Below, in pieces: positions 25,946 to 35,242 of a stretch of DNA of 64,000 bases. The notes under the pieces are model-generated. The model was not told the origin of the DNA, made no database searches, and worked only from the letters and a program-made list of their open reading frames with translations. The translations under genes and the position numbers were made by a program. The DNA is from Marinobacterium litorale DSM 23545 (GTDB taxonomy: Bacteria; Pseudomonadota; Gammaproteobacteria; Pseudomonadales; Balneatricaceae), in assembly GCF_000428985.1 (NCBI RefSeq), contig NZ_AUAZ01000003.1, positions 177,324 through 241,323 of the forward strand, read 5' to 3'. Numbering within the stretch: the stretch's first letter is position 1; each line of letters begins with the position of its first letter.

Positions 25946-27036
25946 AGCCCCTGACAACCCTGCCGGCCCGGGATGGATTCCGTATGCCTGCGGAATGGGA
26001 ACCACAACAGCAGATCTGGATGCTGTGGCCGGAGCGCCCCGATAACTGGCGCAACGGCGGGAAACCGGCGCAACAGGCGTTTGCCGCCGTAGCCCGGGCG
26101 ATTGCCGGGTTTGAGCCGGTGACGGTAGGCGTCAGTCAGGCGCAGTACGAGAATGCCTGCTATCGGTTGGCTGACCCGGCGATTCGTGTGGTGGAGCTCT
26201 CCAGCAACGACGCCTGGATGCGTGATGTAGGCCCCACCTTTGTGACCAACGGGCGCGAGCTCCGGGCGATCGACTGGACCTTCAACGCCTGGGGCGGGCT
26301 CGACGGCGGCCTTTATCAACCCTGGGATCTGGATGACCAGGTGGCGGGGAAAGTGGCCGCTATGGAACGTGTTTCACGCTATCGAACCGAGGGTTTTGTG
26401 CTTGAAGGCGGATCGATCCATGTGGATGGCGAGGGGACCCTGCTGACCACCGAGGAGTGCCTGTTAAACCCGAACCGTAACCCGCACCTGAGTCGTGAAC
26501 AGATCGAGCAGATACTGGATCAAAACCTGGGGGTATCCAAGGTCATCTGGTTACCCGAGGGCCTCTACAACGATGAAACCGACGGTCATGTGGATAATTT
26601 CTGCTGTTTTGTCGGTCCCACTGAGGTGATGCTGGCCTGGACCGATGACCCTGCGGATCCGAACTATGACCGCTGCCATGCGGCTCTGTCGGTGCTGGAA
26701 GGTTCAACCGATGCCAAGGGGCGTGCATTAACGGTCCATAAAATGCCGATACCGGGGCCGATTCATGCAACGCCTGACGAGTGTGACGGGGTTGATAGCA
26801 GCCTGACCAGTCAGCCCCGGGAGCCCGAGGTGAGGCTGGCAGGCTCCTATGTCAATTATCTGCTGGTCAACGGCGGGGTGATTATGCCGTCGTTCGATGA
26901 TCCGGCCGATGAGCCGGCCCGGCAACTCATGGAACAGCTCTACCCGCAACGTCGGGTGGTGGTGGTTCCGGGGCGGGAGATCCTGCTCGGCGGTGGCAAC
27001 ATACACTGCATTACCCAGCAGCAGCCGATGCCGTGA
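25942..27036 (+). CDS. aguA: Agmatine deiminase AguA
   Basis: 364-aa agmatine deiminase that makes N-carbamoylputrescine. The start at 25942 gives [13 protein letters not shown], overlaps the aguB stop by four bases and has AGGAG upstream. Motifs include [13 protein letters not shown] (about 18), ND(A)WMRDVGPTF (about 88), GHVDN (about 215) and the nucleophile in GGGNIHC (Cys356). It ends six bases before the convergent puuR stop. Confidence 0.95.
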   Translation: MKPLTTLPARDGFRMPAEWEPQQQIWMLWPERPDNWRNGGKPAQQAFAAVARAIAGFEPVTVGVSQAQYENACYRLADPAIRVVELSSNDAWMRDVGPTFVTNGRELRAIDWTFNAWGGLDGGLYQPWDLDDQVAGKVAAMERVSRYRTEGFVLEGGSIHVDGEGTLLTTEECLLNPNRNPHLSREQIEQILDQNLGVSKVIWLPEGLYNDETDGHVDNFCCFVGPTEVMLAWTDDPADPNYDRCHAALSVLEGSTDAKGRALTVHKMPIPGPIHATPDECDGVDSSLTSQPREPEVRLAGSYVNYLLVNGGVIMPSFDDPADEPARQLMEQLYPQRRVVVVPGREILLGGGNIHCITQQQPMP

Positions 27037-27042
27037 TCGGCA

Positions 27043-27591
27043 TTAGCCGGTGCCGGTTCGCGTCGAGGCGCTAACCAGGCGGCAGGGTTGATCGAAAGGG
27101 TTGCGTAACCGGTGAGGACGATCACTTTCCATGTAAAAGCAGTCACCGGGACCCAGGGTGTGGCGCTCCTGATCGATACTGAGCTCCAGACGCCCCTCGA
27201 TGATAATTCCGGCTAACTCGCCATCCCGCTGTTGAAAGCGGCTGGGCCCGCTTTGGGGCGGATAGTGGTGATTGATCAGGGTCAGTGAACGGAAGGGCAG
27301 GTCGGCCCCCACCAGCTGGCGGATGACGCCTTCGTGGCCCACATCCGGCAGCTCATCGGCCAGGTAGACGGTTTTGGGTCCAGAGCCGTTGGAACTGGCA
27401 GACGCGAAGAACTCCGGCAGCGACAGCGGAATGCCGGAGAGCACCTTTTCCAGTGAGCTGACCGAGGGGCTGACGCTGTTTTTCTCGATCATGGAAATGG
27501 TGCTGTTGGTTACCCCGGCGCGCTTTGCCAGCTCTCGCTGAGACAGGCCCCGGGCCTTGCGTACGGTTTTAAGCGTGGCACCGATATCCAA
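27043..27591 (-). CDS. puuR: PuuR-type XRE/cupin transcriptional repressor
   Basis: 182-aa regulator with an N-terminal XRE helix-turn-helix (about 5-60: SQRELAKRAGVTNSTISMIE) and a C-terminal cupin (about 110-175: GELAGIIIEGRLELSI, GDCFYMESDRPHRLRN). This is the PuuR architecture; PuuR represses putrescine catabolism and is released by putrescine. The start is a TTG at 27591, with GGAG rather far upstream; no better start is in frame. It is divergent from puuB, with PuuR-like boxes in between. Confidence 0.87.
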   Translation of the reverse strand: MDIGATLKTVRKARGLSQRELAKRAGVTNSTISMIEKNSVSPSVSSLEKVLSGIPLSLPEFFASASSNGSGPKTVYLADELPDVGHEGVIRQLVGADLPFRSLTLINHHYPPQSGPSRFQQRDGELAGIIIEGRLELSIDQERHTLGPGDCFYMESDRPHRLRNPFDQPCRLVSASTRTGTG

Positions 27592-27668
27592 GGGGTGTCG
27601 AGCCTCCGATTGGCTGCGCCGTTTGATGACAGCTCAGCAGGCGAAAACGTTATTATAAGCGATTGAAA

Positions 27669-27683
27669 GCAAAATATTGAACA
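27669..27683 (+). promoter_or_regulatory. PuuR-like box 1 upstream of puuB
   Basis: GCAAAATATTGAACA ends in the TGAACA core and matches 11 of 15 positions of the E. coli PuuR box; allowing a two-base gap the match is nearly complete. It lies in the 130-bp puuR-puuB intergenic region. Confidence 0.5.
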
Positions 27684-27688
27684 CCTGT

Positions 27689-27703
27689 AAAATTTAATGG
27701 ACA
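27689..27703 (+). promoter_or_regulatory. PuuR-like box 2 upstream of puuB
   Basis: AAAATTTAATGGACA matches AAAATATAATGAACA at 13 of 15 positions. It is in direct orientation 20 bp after box 1 (two helical turns) and 18 bp before the puuB start codon, a repressing position. Confidence 0.68.
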
Positions 27704-27721
27704 GATAATAGGGAGCCCACC

Positions 27722-29023
27722 ATGAAAAGCCCGGTTCACAGCGAACGCTACCCCGATTCTTTCTACGTGGCGACAGCGCGCGAGGTGACGGAGCACCCTC
27801 GGCTTGAAGAAGAGCTGGATGTGGATGTCTGTGTTGTCGGCGGCGGCTTCAGTGGCGTGAATACGGCGCTGGAGCTGGCCGAACGCGGCTACAGCGTGGC
27901 ACTTCTGGAAGCCAAGCGTATCGGATGGGGCGCTTCGGGGCGAAATGGCGGTGAGCTGATCCGGGGTATCGGTCATGGCGTTGAACAGTTCGCCAAGGAT
28001 ATCGGACAGGACGGGGTAGACGCCATCGGTCGCATGGGGGTTGAAGCGGTGGAGATCGTGCGCGAGCGCGTGGCACGCTATCAAATCGAGTGTGATCTGC
28101 AGATGGGCTACTGTGACCTGGCGCTGAAACAGCGGCATATGCGGGAGCTGGAGGAGGATCAACGCTTCCTGGAGGGAATCGGCTACCGCCATGAAACCCG
28201 AATTCTGCAGCGTGATCAGATGCATCAGGTGGTTGGCTCTGACCGCTATATCGGGGGCATGGTCGATATGGGAAGCGGGCATCTGCATCCGTTGAATCTG
28301 GTACTGGGCGAGGCTCGCGCGGCACGTGAAGCGGGTGTGAAACTGTTCGAGTATTCCCCGGCACAACGGATCATCAAAGGGGAGCGGCCCCAGGTCGAAA
28401 CGCCACGCGGCAAGGTGACCTGCAACTACCTCGTACTCTGCGGTAACGCCTATATCGGCCACTCACTGGAGCCGGAACTGGGCGGGAAAGTGCTGCCCGC
28501 CGGCAGCTATATGATCGCCACCGAGCCGCTGGACGAAGCGGTCGCTCGTCAGCTAATCCCAGAAAATATGGCGTTCGCTGATCTCAGCGTGGCCTTGGAC
28601 TACTATCATTTGTCTGCTGACCGGCGTCTGCTGTTTGGGGGGTTGTGCAACTACTCCGGCCGAGATCCCAAGGATATTACCGCGGCGCTCAAGCCCAACC
28701 TGGAGCGTGTATTTCCGCAACTTCAGTCGGTGCGAATCGACTATGAGTGGGGTGGAATGATCGGTATTGGTGCCAACCGCCTGCCCCAGGTGGGCAGCCT
28801 GACCGGCTCGCCCAATATCCTTTTTGCGCAGGCGTATGCGGGACATGGTGTTAACGCCACGCATATGGCGGCCCGGATTCTGGCTGATTATATCCAGGGA
28901 GATGGAGCGCGCTTTGATATCTTCGCTTCGGTTAAACATATGACCTTCCCGGGTGGGCCGGCCCTGCGCTCTCCACTGCTGGCGCTGGGTATGCTCTATC
29001 ACCGTCTGAAAGACCTGCTCTGA
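27722..29023 (+). CDS. puuB: Gamma-glutamylputrescine oxidase PuuB
   Basis: 433-aa DAO-family FAD oxidoreductase. The N-terminal dinucleotide motif VCVVGGGFSGVNTALELAE is at about 37-55, followed by SGRNGGE (about 78-84), which is typical of PuuB/OrdL-like proteins. It oxidises gamma-glutamylputrescine to the aldehyde taken by the PuuC-type dehydrogenase, releasing ammonia and hydrogen peroxide. GGGAG precedes the ATG. It is alone on the plus strand, under probable PuuR control. Confidence 0.9.
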   Translation: MKSPVHSERYPDSFYVATAREVTEHPRLEEELDVDVCVVGGGFSGVNTALELAERGYSVALLEAKRIGWGASGRNGGELIRGIGHGVEQFAKDIGQDGVDAIGRMGVEAVEIVRERVARYQIECDLQMGYCDLALKQRHMRELEEDQRFLEGIGYRHETRILQRDQMHQVVGSDRYIGGMVDMGSGHLHPLNLVLGEARAAREAGVKLFEYSPAQRIIKGERPQVETPRGKVTCNYLVLCGNAYIGHSLEPELGGKVLPAGSYMIATEPLDEAVARQLIPENMAFADLSVALDYYHLSADRRLLFGGLCNYSGRDPKDITAALKPNLERVFPQLQSVRIDYEWGGMIGIGANRLPQVGSLTGSPNILFAQAYAGHGVNATHMAARILADYIQGDGARFDIFASVKHMTFPGGPALRSPLLALGMLYHRLKDLL

Positions 29024-29103
29024 TGATCACTGTCACTGGCAGATAACGGCCAAAGCCTGTTAAATAGCACCCCGGCGAGACTGTGCCCTTAACAGGAGTG
29101 AAC

Positions 29104-29358
29104 ATGTATAGCGAAGAAGATATCAGGCGACTGGCCTGGCAGAGTCGGCGTGGGATGCTGGAGCTCGATGTGCTCTTTGTCCCCTTCGTCGAAGAGGCGT
29201 TTCGCGATCTGGAACCGGATGATCAGGATCGCTTTGTAAAACTGCTCGAGTGCGAGGACCAGGATCTGTTTATCTGGTTCATGCAGCGTGACACACCGAA
29301 GGACCCGGATCTTGCGCGCATCGTCGACATCATTCTCAAACGGGTTCAGCCCGCTTGA
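29104..29358 (+). CDS. sdhE: Succinate dehydrogenase flavinylation factor SdhE
   Basis: 84-aa assembly factor that promotes covalent FAD attachment to SdhA and FrdA. It has the conserved RRGMLELD (RGxxE) motif, then the FEELLECEDQDLFIW-like helical pattern, seen as KLLECEDQDLFIWF. The start at 29104 has AGGAG upstream; an ATG-like start at 29083 lacks one. Its 3' end overlaps the frame of ygfX, the usual partner. Confidence 0.93.
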   Translation: MYSEEDIRRLAWQSRRGMLELDVLFVPFVEEAFRDLEPDDQDRFVKLLECEDQDLFIWFMQRDTPKDPDLARIVDIILKRVQPA

Positions 29359-29809
29359 GATACGGTTTAAGCCAGGCCGCCGCTGGGCGGTAATCGCTTG
29401 GAGTATTGCGCTGGCGGCAATCACGGCAGTCCTGGTTTCGGGGCTGCAGCCCTGGGCCAAACTGGCCGCCATTGGCGTGCTCTGTGTACTGTTAACGGTG
29501 GGTGCGGTTCGAGGTGCGGTCAACCGTATCGCTGATGCGCCCATTCAGGGGTTGCGGTTGATGCCGGATCAGCGTGAGTACCGGGTTTTAACACTCACCG
29601 ATGCTTTCACCGTGGACCAGATCCGTGAAGTGCGCATCACACCCTGGCTAATCGCGGTCAATCTTAAACTGTTGAACCAAACGCGTCCGGTCTGGGTGAT
29701 GCTTTGCCGCGACCAGGTGAGTGCGGATCAGTGGCGCCGGCTGAGCGTAGTTCTCAGTTGGGCGCCACCGGTTGTTGAGCCTCAGCGAGACGCTTCCGGC
29801 CAGGGGTAG
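29288..29809 (+). CDS. ygfX: YgfX/CptA-type inner-membrane protein
   Basis: Up to 173 aa. After an [12 protein letters not shown] segment come two membrane helices ([18 protein letters not shown], then [17 protein letters not shown]) and a cytoplasmic domain with [20 protein letters not shown], the layout of YgfX, which is encoded beside SdhE in gammaproteobacteria. The true start is uncertain: GTG at 29288 and TTG at 29312 both lie inside sdhE, and family alignment suggests the protein begins near SPLEIRF without a clear ATG. It ends convergently with nadB, overlapping it by 28 bp. Confidence 0.75.
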   Translation: MTHRRTRILRASSTSFSNGFSPLEIRFKPGRRWAVIAWSIALAAITAVLVSGLQPWAKLAAIGVLCVLLTVGAVRGAVNRIADAPIQGLRLMPDQREYRVLTLTDAFTVDQIREVRITPWLIAVNLKLLNQTRPVWVMLCRDQVSADQWRRLSVVLSWAPPVVEPQRDASGQG

Positions 29810-31383
29810 TTGATCGGCGCCAGGATGGTATCCTGCAGTTCAGGGCCGGTTTCGGGATAATCCAGTGTGTAATGCAGCCCGCGGCTTTCCTTGCGCAGCA
29901 GCGCCGAGCGGATAATCAACTCCGCTACCGTGGCCAGATTGCGCAGTTCGATCAGATCCCGGCTGACCTTATAGTTGCTGTAGTATTCGGTGATCTCCTG
30001 TTGCAGCAGATCGACCCGGTGCTGTGCCCGCTGCAACCGTTTGTTGGTTCTGACAATGCCCACGTAATCCCACATGAAGCGACGTAACTCTTCCCAGTTA
30101 TGGGCAATGATCACATCCTCGTCGGAATCGGTGACCTGAGATTCGTCCCAGGCGGGGACCTGGGGCAGGGGAGGCAGGGTTTCCTGTAAAGCGTCGGCGA
30201 TCGCCAGGGCTGCGGAACGGCCGTAGACGACACACTCCAGCAGCGAGTTGGAGGCCAGCCGGTTGGCGCCGTGCAGCCCGGTGTAGGCGGTTTCACCGAT
30301 GGCGTATAGACCGGGCAGGTCGGTGCGTCCGGCCAGGTCGGTCATAACGCCGCCGCAGGTGTAATGGGCCGCCGGTACCACCGGGATCGGCTCCCGTGTC
30401 ATATCGATGCCGTAGCTGAGACAGCGTTCGTAGATGGTCGGGAAATGGGCCTTAATGAACTCCGCCGGACGGTGCGAAATATCCAGATAGACATATTCCA
30501 GGCCCAGGCGCTTCATCTCGTGGTCGATAGTGCGCGCTACGATGTCGCGGGGAGCGAGCTCCGCACGCTCGTCAAAGTTAGGCATAAAACGGGTGCCGTC
30601 GGGTAGCCGCAGAATACCGCCCTCACCGCGAACCGCTTCGGAGATCAGGAATGACTTCGCCTTGGGGTGGAACAGGCAGGTGGGGTGAAACTGGTTGAAT
30701 TCCAGGTTCGCCACCCGGCAGCCGGCACGCCAGGCCATGGCGATGCCATCCCCGGTGGCGCCATCGGGGTTGCTGGTATAAAGGTAAGTTTTGGAGGCGC
30801 CGCCGGTGGCCAGCACTACCTGTTGTGCCTTGATCACCTCCACATGGCCAGTGTGCGCATTAAGCACGTAAGCACCGACACAGCGGTTGTTACCCAGGCG
30901 CAGTTTGCTGCGGGTAATCAGATCGATGGCGATATGGTGTTCGCAGAGTTCGATATTGGCGGCGGCCTGCACACGCTGGATCAGCGTTTCGCCCACGGCT
31001 TCGCCGGTGGCATCGTTGGCGTGAATGATCCGTCGGTGGGAGTGACCGCCCTCTTGGGTGAGGTGATAGTGGTCCTCCTCGCGGGTAAAGGGAACGCCTT
31101 GTTCAATCAGCCAGTCGATCCCTTCGCGCCCACCGGCTACGGTGTGTTCTACCGCGTCCGGTTTACTCAGGGCACTCCCGGCCACCAGCGTATCGTCGAT
31201 GTGAGACTCGATGCTGTCTTCATTATCCAGTACCGCCGCGATTCCGCCCTGTGCATACCAGGTGGAGCCGTTGTCGGGCGTACTTTTGCTCAAGATGCAG
31301 ATTCGGGTGCGGGGGGGCAGGTTCAGGGCCAGTGTGAGGCCCGCAGCGCCGCTACCGATAATAAGAACATCCACCTCACGCAT
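29782..31383 (-). CDS. nadB: L-aspartate oxidase NadB
   Basis: 533-aa flavoenzyme of the succinate dehydrogenase/fumarate reductase family that oxidises L-aspartate to iminoaspartate, the first step of de novo NAD synthesis. It shows the FAD motif [14 protein letters not shown] (about 7-20), the [17 protein letters not shown] region, and the substrate-site segment [18 protein letters not shown]. Length matches E. coli NadB (540). AGGAT lies upstream of the ATG. It is divergent from algU, as in Pseudomonas. Confidence 0.95.
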   Translation of the reverse strand: MREVDVLIIGSGAAGLTLALNLPPRTRICILSKSTPDNGSTWYAQGGIAAVLDNEDSIESHIDDTLVAGSALSKPDAVEHTVAGGREGIDWLIEQGVPFTREEDHYHLTQEGGHSHRRIIHANDATGEAVGETLIQRVQAAANIELCEHHIAIDLITRSKLRLGNNRCVGAYVLNAHTGHVEVIKAQQVVLATGGASKTYLYTSNPDGATGDGIAMAWRAGCRVANLEFNQFHPTCLFHPKAKSFLISEAVRGEGGILRLPDGTRFMPNFDERAELAPRDIVARTIDHEMKRLGLEYVYLDISHRPAEFIKAHFPTIYERCLSYGIDMTREPIPVVPAAHYTCGGVMTDLAGRTDLPGLYAIGETAYTGLHGANRLASNSLLECVVYGRSAALAIADALQETLPPLPQVPAWDESQVTDSDEDVIIAHNWEELRRFMWDYVGIVRTNKRLQRAQHRVDLLQQEITEYYSNYKVSRDLIELRNLATVAELIIRSALLRKESRGLHYTLDYPETGPELQDTILAPINYPWPEASR

Positions 31384-31473
31384 GCGGTATCCTACCCTTT
31401 TAGACGAAAGTTTTAGTATTTAGGCGGAAAGCATACCACTGCGCCGGCAAAGCCAAAAATTTCACAACGTCGC

Positions 31474-31501
31474 GGAACTTCGACGGAGCGGCAAACTCAT
31501 A
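31474..31501 (+). promoter_or_regulatory. Sigma-E (AlgU) promoter of its own operon
   Basis: GGAACTT (31474-31480), a 16-bp spacer, then TCATA (31497-31501), close to the RpoE consensus GAACTT-N16-TCTGA. It lies about 125 bp upstream of the sigma factor gene, so autoregulation is likely. Confidence 0.7.
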
Positions 31502-31626
31502 GCCATTAGTCATCGCCGGTCAGGGATTCTTGTTGCAATGCGTTAGCAGTGGACCACATACTTTTCAGCAGTCGATGCGCCATGGCGGCGCAGGTAAAAA
31601 GCTAGATGTAATGTAAAGGATTCTGT

Positions 31627-32214
31627 GTGGCGAACGAGAGTCAGGCCGCGGCGGACCAAAAACTGGTAGAACGGGTGCAGGCGGGCGATAAACGCGCATT
31701 CGATCTGCTGGTGAAACAGTATCAGCACAAGATTATTGGGCTGATTGGCCGCTATGTTTATGATCACAGCGAAGCGCTGGATGTCGCTCAGGAAGCGTTT
31801 ATCAAAGCGTATCGGGCACTGCCCAACTTTCGTGGTGAGAGCGCGTTCTACACGTGGTTGTACCGCATCGCGATCAATACAGCCAAGAATCATCTGGTGG
31901 CGCGGGGACGTCGCCCGCCGGATACCGATGTGGATGTGGCCGATGCGCACTATTTTGAAGGCGATAGCGAGCTCAAAGAGATCGAAACGCCGGAAAACAG
32001 TCTGTATCGCGATGAGCTGGAGCGCGTCGTGCGTGATGCGCTCAACCAGCTGCCGGAGGACCTGCGTGTGGCGCTGACCCTGCGCGAGTTTGAAGGGATG
32101 AGCTACGAGGATATCGCCAGCATCATGGATTGCCCCATCGGCACCGTGCGCTCGCGAATCTTCCGGGCGCGTGAGGCGATCGACCGAGAGATTCAGCCGT
32201 TGATGGAAAACTGA
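31627..32214 (+). CDS. rpoE: RNA polymerase sigma factor RpoE/AlgU
   Basis: 195-aa ECF sigma factor for envelope stress. Region 2 (DLLVKQYQHKIIGLIGRYV, then DHSEALDVAQEAFIKAYRAL) and region 4 (about 135-185: LREFEGMSYEDIASIMDCP, then IGTVRSRIFRAREAI) are complete. Start codon is GTG at 31627 with AAAGGA upstream; length equals that of AlgU-type proteins. A sigma-E type promoter lies upstream, and the anti-sigma gene follows after 112 bp. Confidence 0.97.
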   Translation: MANESQAAADQKLVERVQAGDKRAFDLLVKQYQHKIIGLIGRYVYDHSEALDVAQEAFIKAYRALPNFRGESAFYTWLYRIAINTAKNHLVARGRRPPDTDVDVADAHYFEGDSELKEIETPENSLYRDELERVVRDALNQLPEDLRVALTLREFEGMSYEDIASIMDCPIGTVRSRIFRAREAIDREIQPLMEN

Positions 32215-32326
32215 GTGCTGGAAACGTGCTGAAAAGCCGAGCAGCTTCAACGGCCATAAAAACGAAAAGACAGTTCATCTGTGGTGTGATTTATCCGCGA
32301 ATGCGTTTCATATTGAGGAAACAGTC

Positions 32327-33196
32327 ATGAGTGAGTGTAAGGAAAGCCTGTCGGCTCTGATGGATGGCGAGACCAGTGATTTTGAGACTCGGCGTCTTCT
32401 GCAACAGGTGGATGACGATCCGGCTCTGGGTCAAACCTGGCGCCGCTACCACCTGGCGCGCTCGGTGATGCAGGGCGAGGCCCTGGCCCGTCATGACATG
32501 GACCTGAGTGAACGGCTCAGTCTGGCGCTGGCAGAGGAGCCGGCCCATGGTCTCGAGCAGCCGGCAGCAGCGACCCGGTCAGCACCCTCTGTGGTCGAGC
32601 GCCTTTCGGGCGTGCGCCGTACCCTTGCCAGCATGGCAGTGGCGGCTTCGGTCACCGCGATTGTGATCTTCGGGGCCAACAATTTTGCGCCGGTGGGCGA
32701 GCCTGCCTCGTCGGAGCTGGCGCAGTCGTCGCAAAACCCACAAATTCAATATCCGTCCATGCCTGCTACTGCTTCGGCAGATCTGGTGCGTACCGGCTTT
32801 GGTGACCGCGTGGCGCCGGCCGGCAATCGCAGTGAGGCGGGTAGCGCCGAGGTTATTCGCCTGTCTCAGGGGCTTAACGATTACATTGATCAGCACCGGC
32901 AGCTGGTTAGCGTCAATCAGCCGCGCTGGCGCAGTACCTGGCTGCCGGAGGGCTATAAGCCGGTACGTCATGAGTTGCTGCCGCACGGTGAGGTGATGAT
33001 GTTCTCCGATGGTCAGGCTACTTTCTCGGTTACTGTCGAGGAGTTGGGTTACCAGCGCTCCCCGGCCGGTGTGGCTCGCTCTGGCGGACTTCTTGCAGTT
33101 GGTCGTCAACAGGGCGATCGATTTGTCACAGTGGTGGGTGATGTGCCGCTGATGATTGCCGATCGGATAGCGAGCAACGTCGAACAGGTCAGGTAG
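32327..33196 (+). CDS. rseA: Anti-sigma factor: RseA/MucA fused to RseB/MucB C-terminal domain
   Basis: 289 aa, much longer than RseA or MucA (about 195-215). Residues 1-75 are the cytoplasmic RseA N-terminal domain (SLSALMDGETSDFE, TWRRYHLARSVMQGE) that binds the sigma factor. One membrane helix follows (about 100-118). The periplasmic part holds a short RseA-like segment (LNDYIDQHRQL, 183-193) and then, from about 200 to 289, a region resembling the C-terminal domain of MucB/RseB (STWLPEGYKPV, MMFSDGQATFSVTVEE, FVTVVGDVPLMIADRIA). The N-terminal lipid-sensing domain of MucB is absent, and no separate rseB occurs between this gene and rseC. Fusion by loss of the intervening domain is inferred; the frame is continuous with no sign of pseudogenisation. 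Confidence 0.82.
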   Translation: MSECKESLSALMDGETSDFETRRLLQQVDDDPALGQTWRRYHLARSVMQGEALARHDMDLSERLSLALAEEPAHGLEQPAAATRSAPSVVERLSGVRRTLASMAVAASVTAIVIFGANNFAPVGEPASSELAQSSQNPQIQYPSMPATASADLVRTGFGDRVAPAGNRSEAGSAEVIRLSQGLNDYIDQHRQLVSVNQPRWRSTWLPEGYKPVRHELLPHGEVMMFSDGQATFSVTVEELGYQRSPAGVARSGGLLAVGRQQGDRFVTVVGDVPLMIADRIASNVEQVR

Positions 33197-33200
33197 TGCG

Positions 33201-33635
33201 ATGATCGAAGAAGTGGTGCAGGTTTCCCGTGTTGAGGGTGGTGATATCTGGGTAGAGGCGAGTCGGCAGAGTGCCTGTGGCTCCTGCAGTTCAAAAAAGA
33301 GCTGTGGTCAGGGTGCGCTGTCTGACTGGATGTCTGGCAGTAGTGTGGAATTGACGGTGCTCAATCCCACCGGACTGCTGCCCAAGGTCGGGGAACGTGT
33401 TGTGGTGGGTCTGGAGGAGGGAAGCCTGATCCGGGCCTCTCTGCTGGTCTACCTGTTACCACTGTTTACTTTGGTGTTGTTTGCTGTGATCGCCCGAGGT
33501 TTGGGCAGCAGTGAAAGCATTCAGATTCTGGCGGGTCTGACAGGTTTGGCGGCGGGTTTTGTGGGCGCAAAAACGCTGGGTTCGCGTGCCTCCGATACCG
33601 GCTGTTATCAGCCAATTCTCCTCCGTTTAGCCTGA
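33201..33635 (+). CDS. rseC: SoxR-reducing/positive sigma-E regulator RseC
   Basis: 144-aa inner-membrane protein. The N-terminal cysteine cluster ACGSCSSKKSCGQG (about 25-38) fits the C-x2-C-x5-C pattern of RseC/RsxC-associated proteins. Two membrane helices follow (about 77-95 and 101-117: SLLVYLLPLFTLVLFAVIA). In E. coli it modulates RseA and helps keep SoxR reduced. It starts five bases after the fused anti-sigma gene, so the operon order is rpoE-rseA-rseC-mucD. Confidence 0.87.
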   Translation: MIEEVVQVSRVEGGDIWVEASRQSACGSCSSKKSCGQGALSDWMSGSSVELTVLNPTGLLPKVGERVVVGLEEGSLIRASLLVYLLPLFTLVLFAVIARGLGSSESIQILAGLTGLAAGFVGAKTLGSRASDTGCYQPILLRLA

Positions 33636-33679
33636 TCAGGCTCAATTCGTTCAAGCTGTAGAGGTTGTGCAGACGATCT

Positions 33680-35101
33680 ATGGTCATGATTAATCGATGT
33701 AAAGCGTTGTTCTTGTTCTGGCTGCTGGCGCTGGTTGCGCCGCTGTCGATGGCGGCTGAGCTACCGGATTTCACGGATCTTGTTAAAGAGTCTTCGCCGG
33801 CTGTGGTCAACATCAGTACCGTGCAGTCGATGGACCCGGAAGGCTCTGGCCCGTTGGGGCAGTTTAACGGCCCTGACTCGGAGCAGATTCCGGAGATATT
33901 CCGTCATTTTTTCCGCAATATGCCGGAGTTTGACTCGCGCCCTCGTCGGGCACCGGAGTCACTCGGTTCGGGTTTCATCATTTCCGAGGATGGCTACATT
34001 CTGACCAATAACCATGTGGTGGATGGTGCCGATCAGGTGATGGTGCGACTCAATGATCGCCGTGAACTGGAAGCGAAAATCATCGGTACCGATGCCCGCT
34101 CCGATGTGGCGCTGCTCAAGATCGAGGCAGACGATCTGCCGGTGGTGCGGATTGGTAAAGCCCGGGAACTGGAAGTCGGTGAATGGGTGCTGGCAATCGG
34201 CTCGCCGTTTGGCTTCGATCATACCGTTACTGCGGGCATCGTCAGTGCCAAGGAGCGGGCGCTGGCCAACGAGACCTACGTTCCGTTCATCCAGACCGAT
34301 GTGGCGATCAACCCGGGTAATTCGGGGGGGCCGCTGTTCAATCTTGATGGCGAAGTGATCGGTATCAACTCCCAGATCTACACACGCTCCGGCGGCTTCA
34401 TGGGGCTCTCCTTTGCGATTCCCATCGATGTGGCCATGGATGTGGCGGATCAGCTCAAGTCTCAGGGCTATGTGTCCCGCGGCTGGCTGGGCGTCGTGAT
34501 TCAGGAAGTGAACCGTGACCTGGCGGAGTCCTTTGGTCTGGAAAAACCGGCCGGTGCGCTGGTGGCCAAAGTGTTGCCGGATAGCCCGGCACAGGCGGCC
34601 GGCTTGCTGGAAGGGGATGTGATTACCCGCTTCAATGGCCGTGATATCGCGCTGTCTTCAGATCTTCCGCACATGGTTGGCCGTGTGAAGCCTGGCACTG
34701 AGGTGAAAGTCGAAGTGATTCGCGATGGTGAACGGACCTCCCTGGATGTGGTGGTTGGTTTGCTGCCGGAAGAGGAGCAGCAGGCAAGTAGCGGGTCGGA
34801 AGGCCCTCAGGCCGCTCAGTCCAACCGGCTTGGACTTAAGATCGAACCCCTGACCGAAGCCCTGCGTGATCAGTGGAATGTGCGCTCCGGTGTACTGGTT
34901 GCAGACGTGGTCGATGGCCCCGGTGCCCGTGCCGGTGTGGTTTCCGGTGATGTGATCACCATGCTTAACGGCAAGCAGATCGAGACCGTGGATCAGTTTG
35001 CCCGGGTGGTCGAAGAGCTGCCGGAGGATCGCTCGGTTCCCATGCGTATCGTTCGGCGCGGCAGTCCGCTGTTTATTCCGTTGAAACTCGGTAGCGAGTA
35101 A
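33680..35101 (+). CDS. mucD: Periplasmic serine protease MucD (DegP/HtrA family)
   Basis: 473-aa trypsin-like protease with a Sec signal peptide (LFLFWLLALVAPLSMAA, cleavage about residue 26). The triad is complete: His112 (TNNHVVDG), Asp142 (ARSDVALLK) and Ser215 (NPGNSGGPL). Two PDZ domains follow (about 265-355 and 380-465). It degrades or refolds misfolded periplasmic proteins and feeds back on sigma-E signalling. The ATG at 33680 is chosen over an upstream in-frame TTG at 33665; an ATG at 33686 is also possible. A good terminator follows, closing the sigma-E operon. Confidence 0.94.
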   Translation: MVMINRCKALFLFWLLALVAPLSMAAELPDFTDLVKESSPAVVNISTVQSMDPEGSGPLGQFNGPDSEQIPEIFRHFFRNMPEFDSRPRRAPESLGSGFIISEDGYILTNNHVVDGADQVMVRLNDRRELEAKIIGTDARSDVALLKIEADDLPVVRIGKARELEVGEWVLAIGSPFGFDHTVTAGIVSAKERALANETYVPFIQTDVAINPGNSGGPLFNLDGEVIGINSQIYTRSGGFMGLSFAIPIDVAMDVADQLKSQGYVSRGWLGVVIQEVNRDLAESFGLEKPAGALVAKVLPDSPAQAAGLLEGDVITRFNGRDIALSSDLPHMVGRVKPGTEVKVEVIRDGERTSLDVVVGLLPEEEQQASSGSEGPQAAQSNRLGLKIEPLTEALRDQWNVRSGVLVADVVDGPGARAGVVSGDVITMLNGKQIETVDQFARVVEELPEDRSVPMRIVRRGSPLFIPLKLGSE

Positions 35102-35106
35102 CACTG

Positions 35107-35132
35107 AAAAGGGGCGCAACGCCCCTTTTTTG
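35107..35132 (+). terminator. Rho-independent terminator after mucD
   Basis: AAAAGGGGC and GCCCCTTTTT arms around GCAAC, with six T residues, five bases after the mucD stop. Confidence 0.9.
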
Positions 35133-35242
35133 TGCCTGTGGATCAGCGCTCAACGTGCTGAAACCGGGGAAATACGGTACACTTGCGCGCTCAATTCATT
35201 CCGATGACTCTCAGTCGGCTGTTCAAACCGGGTAGCATTATT

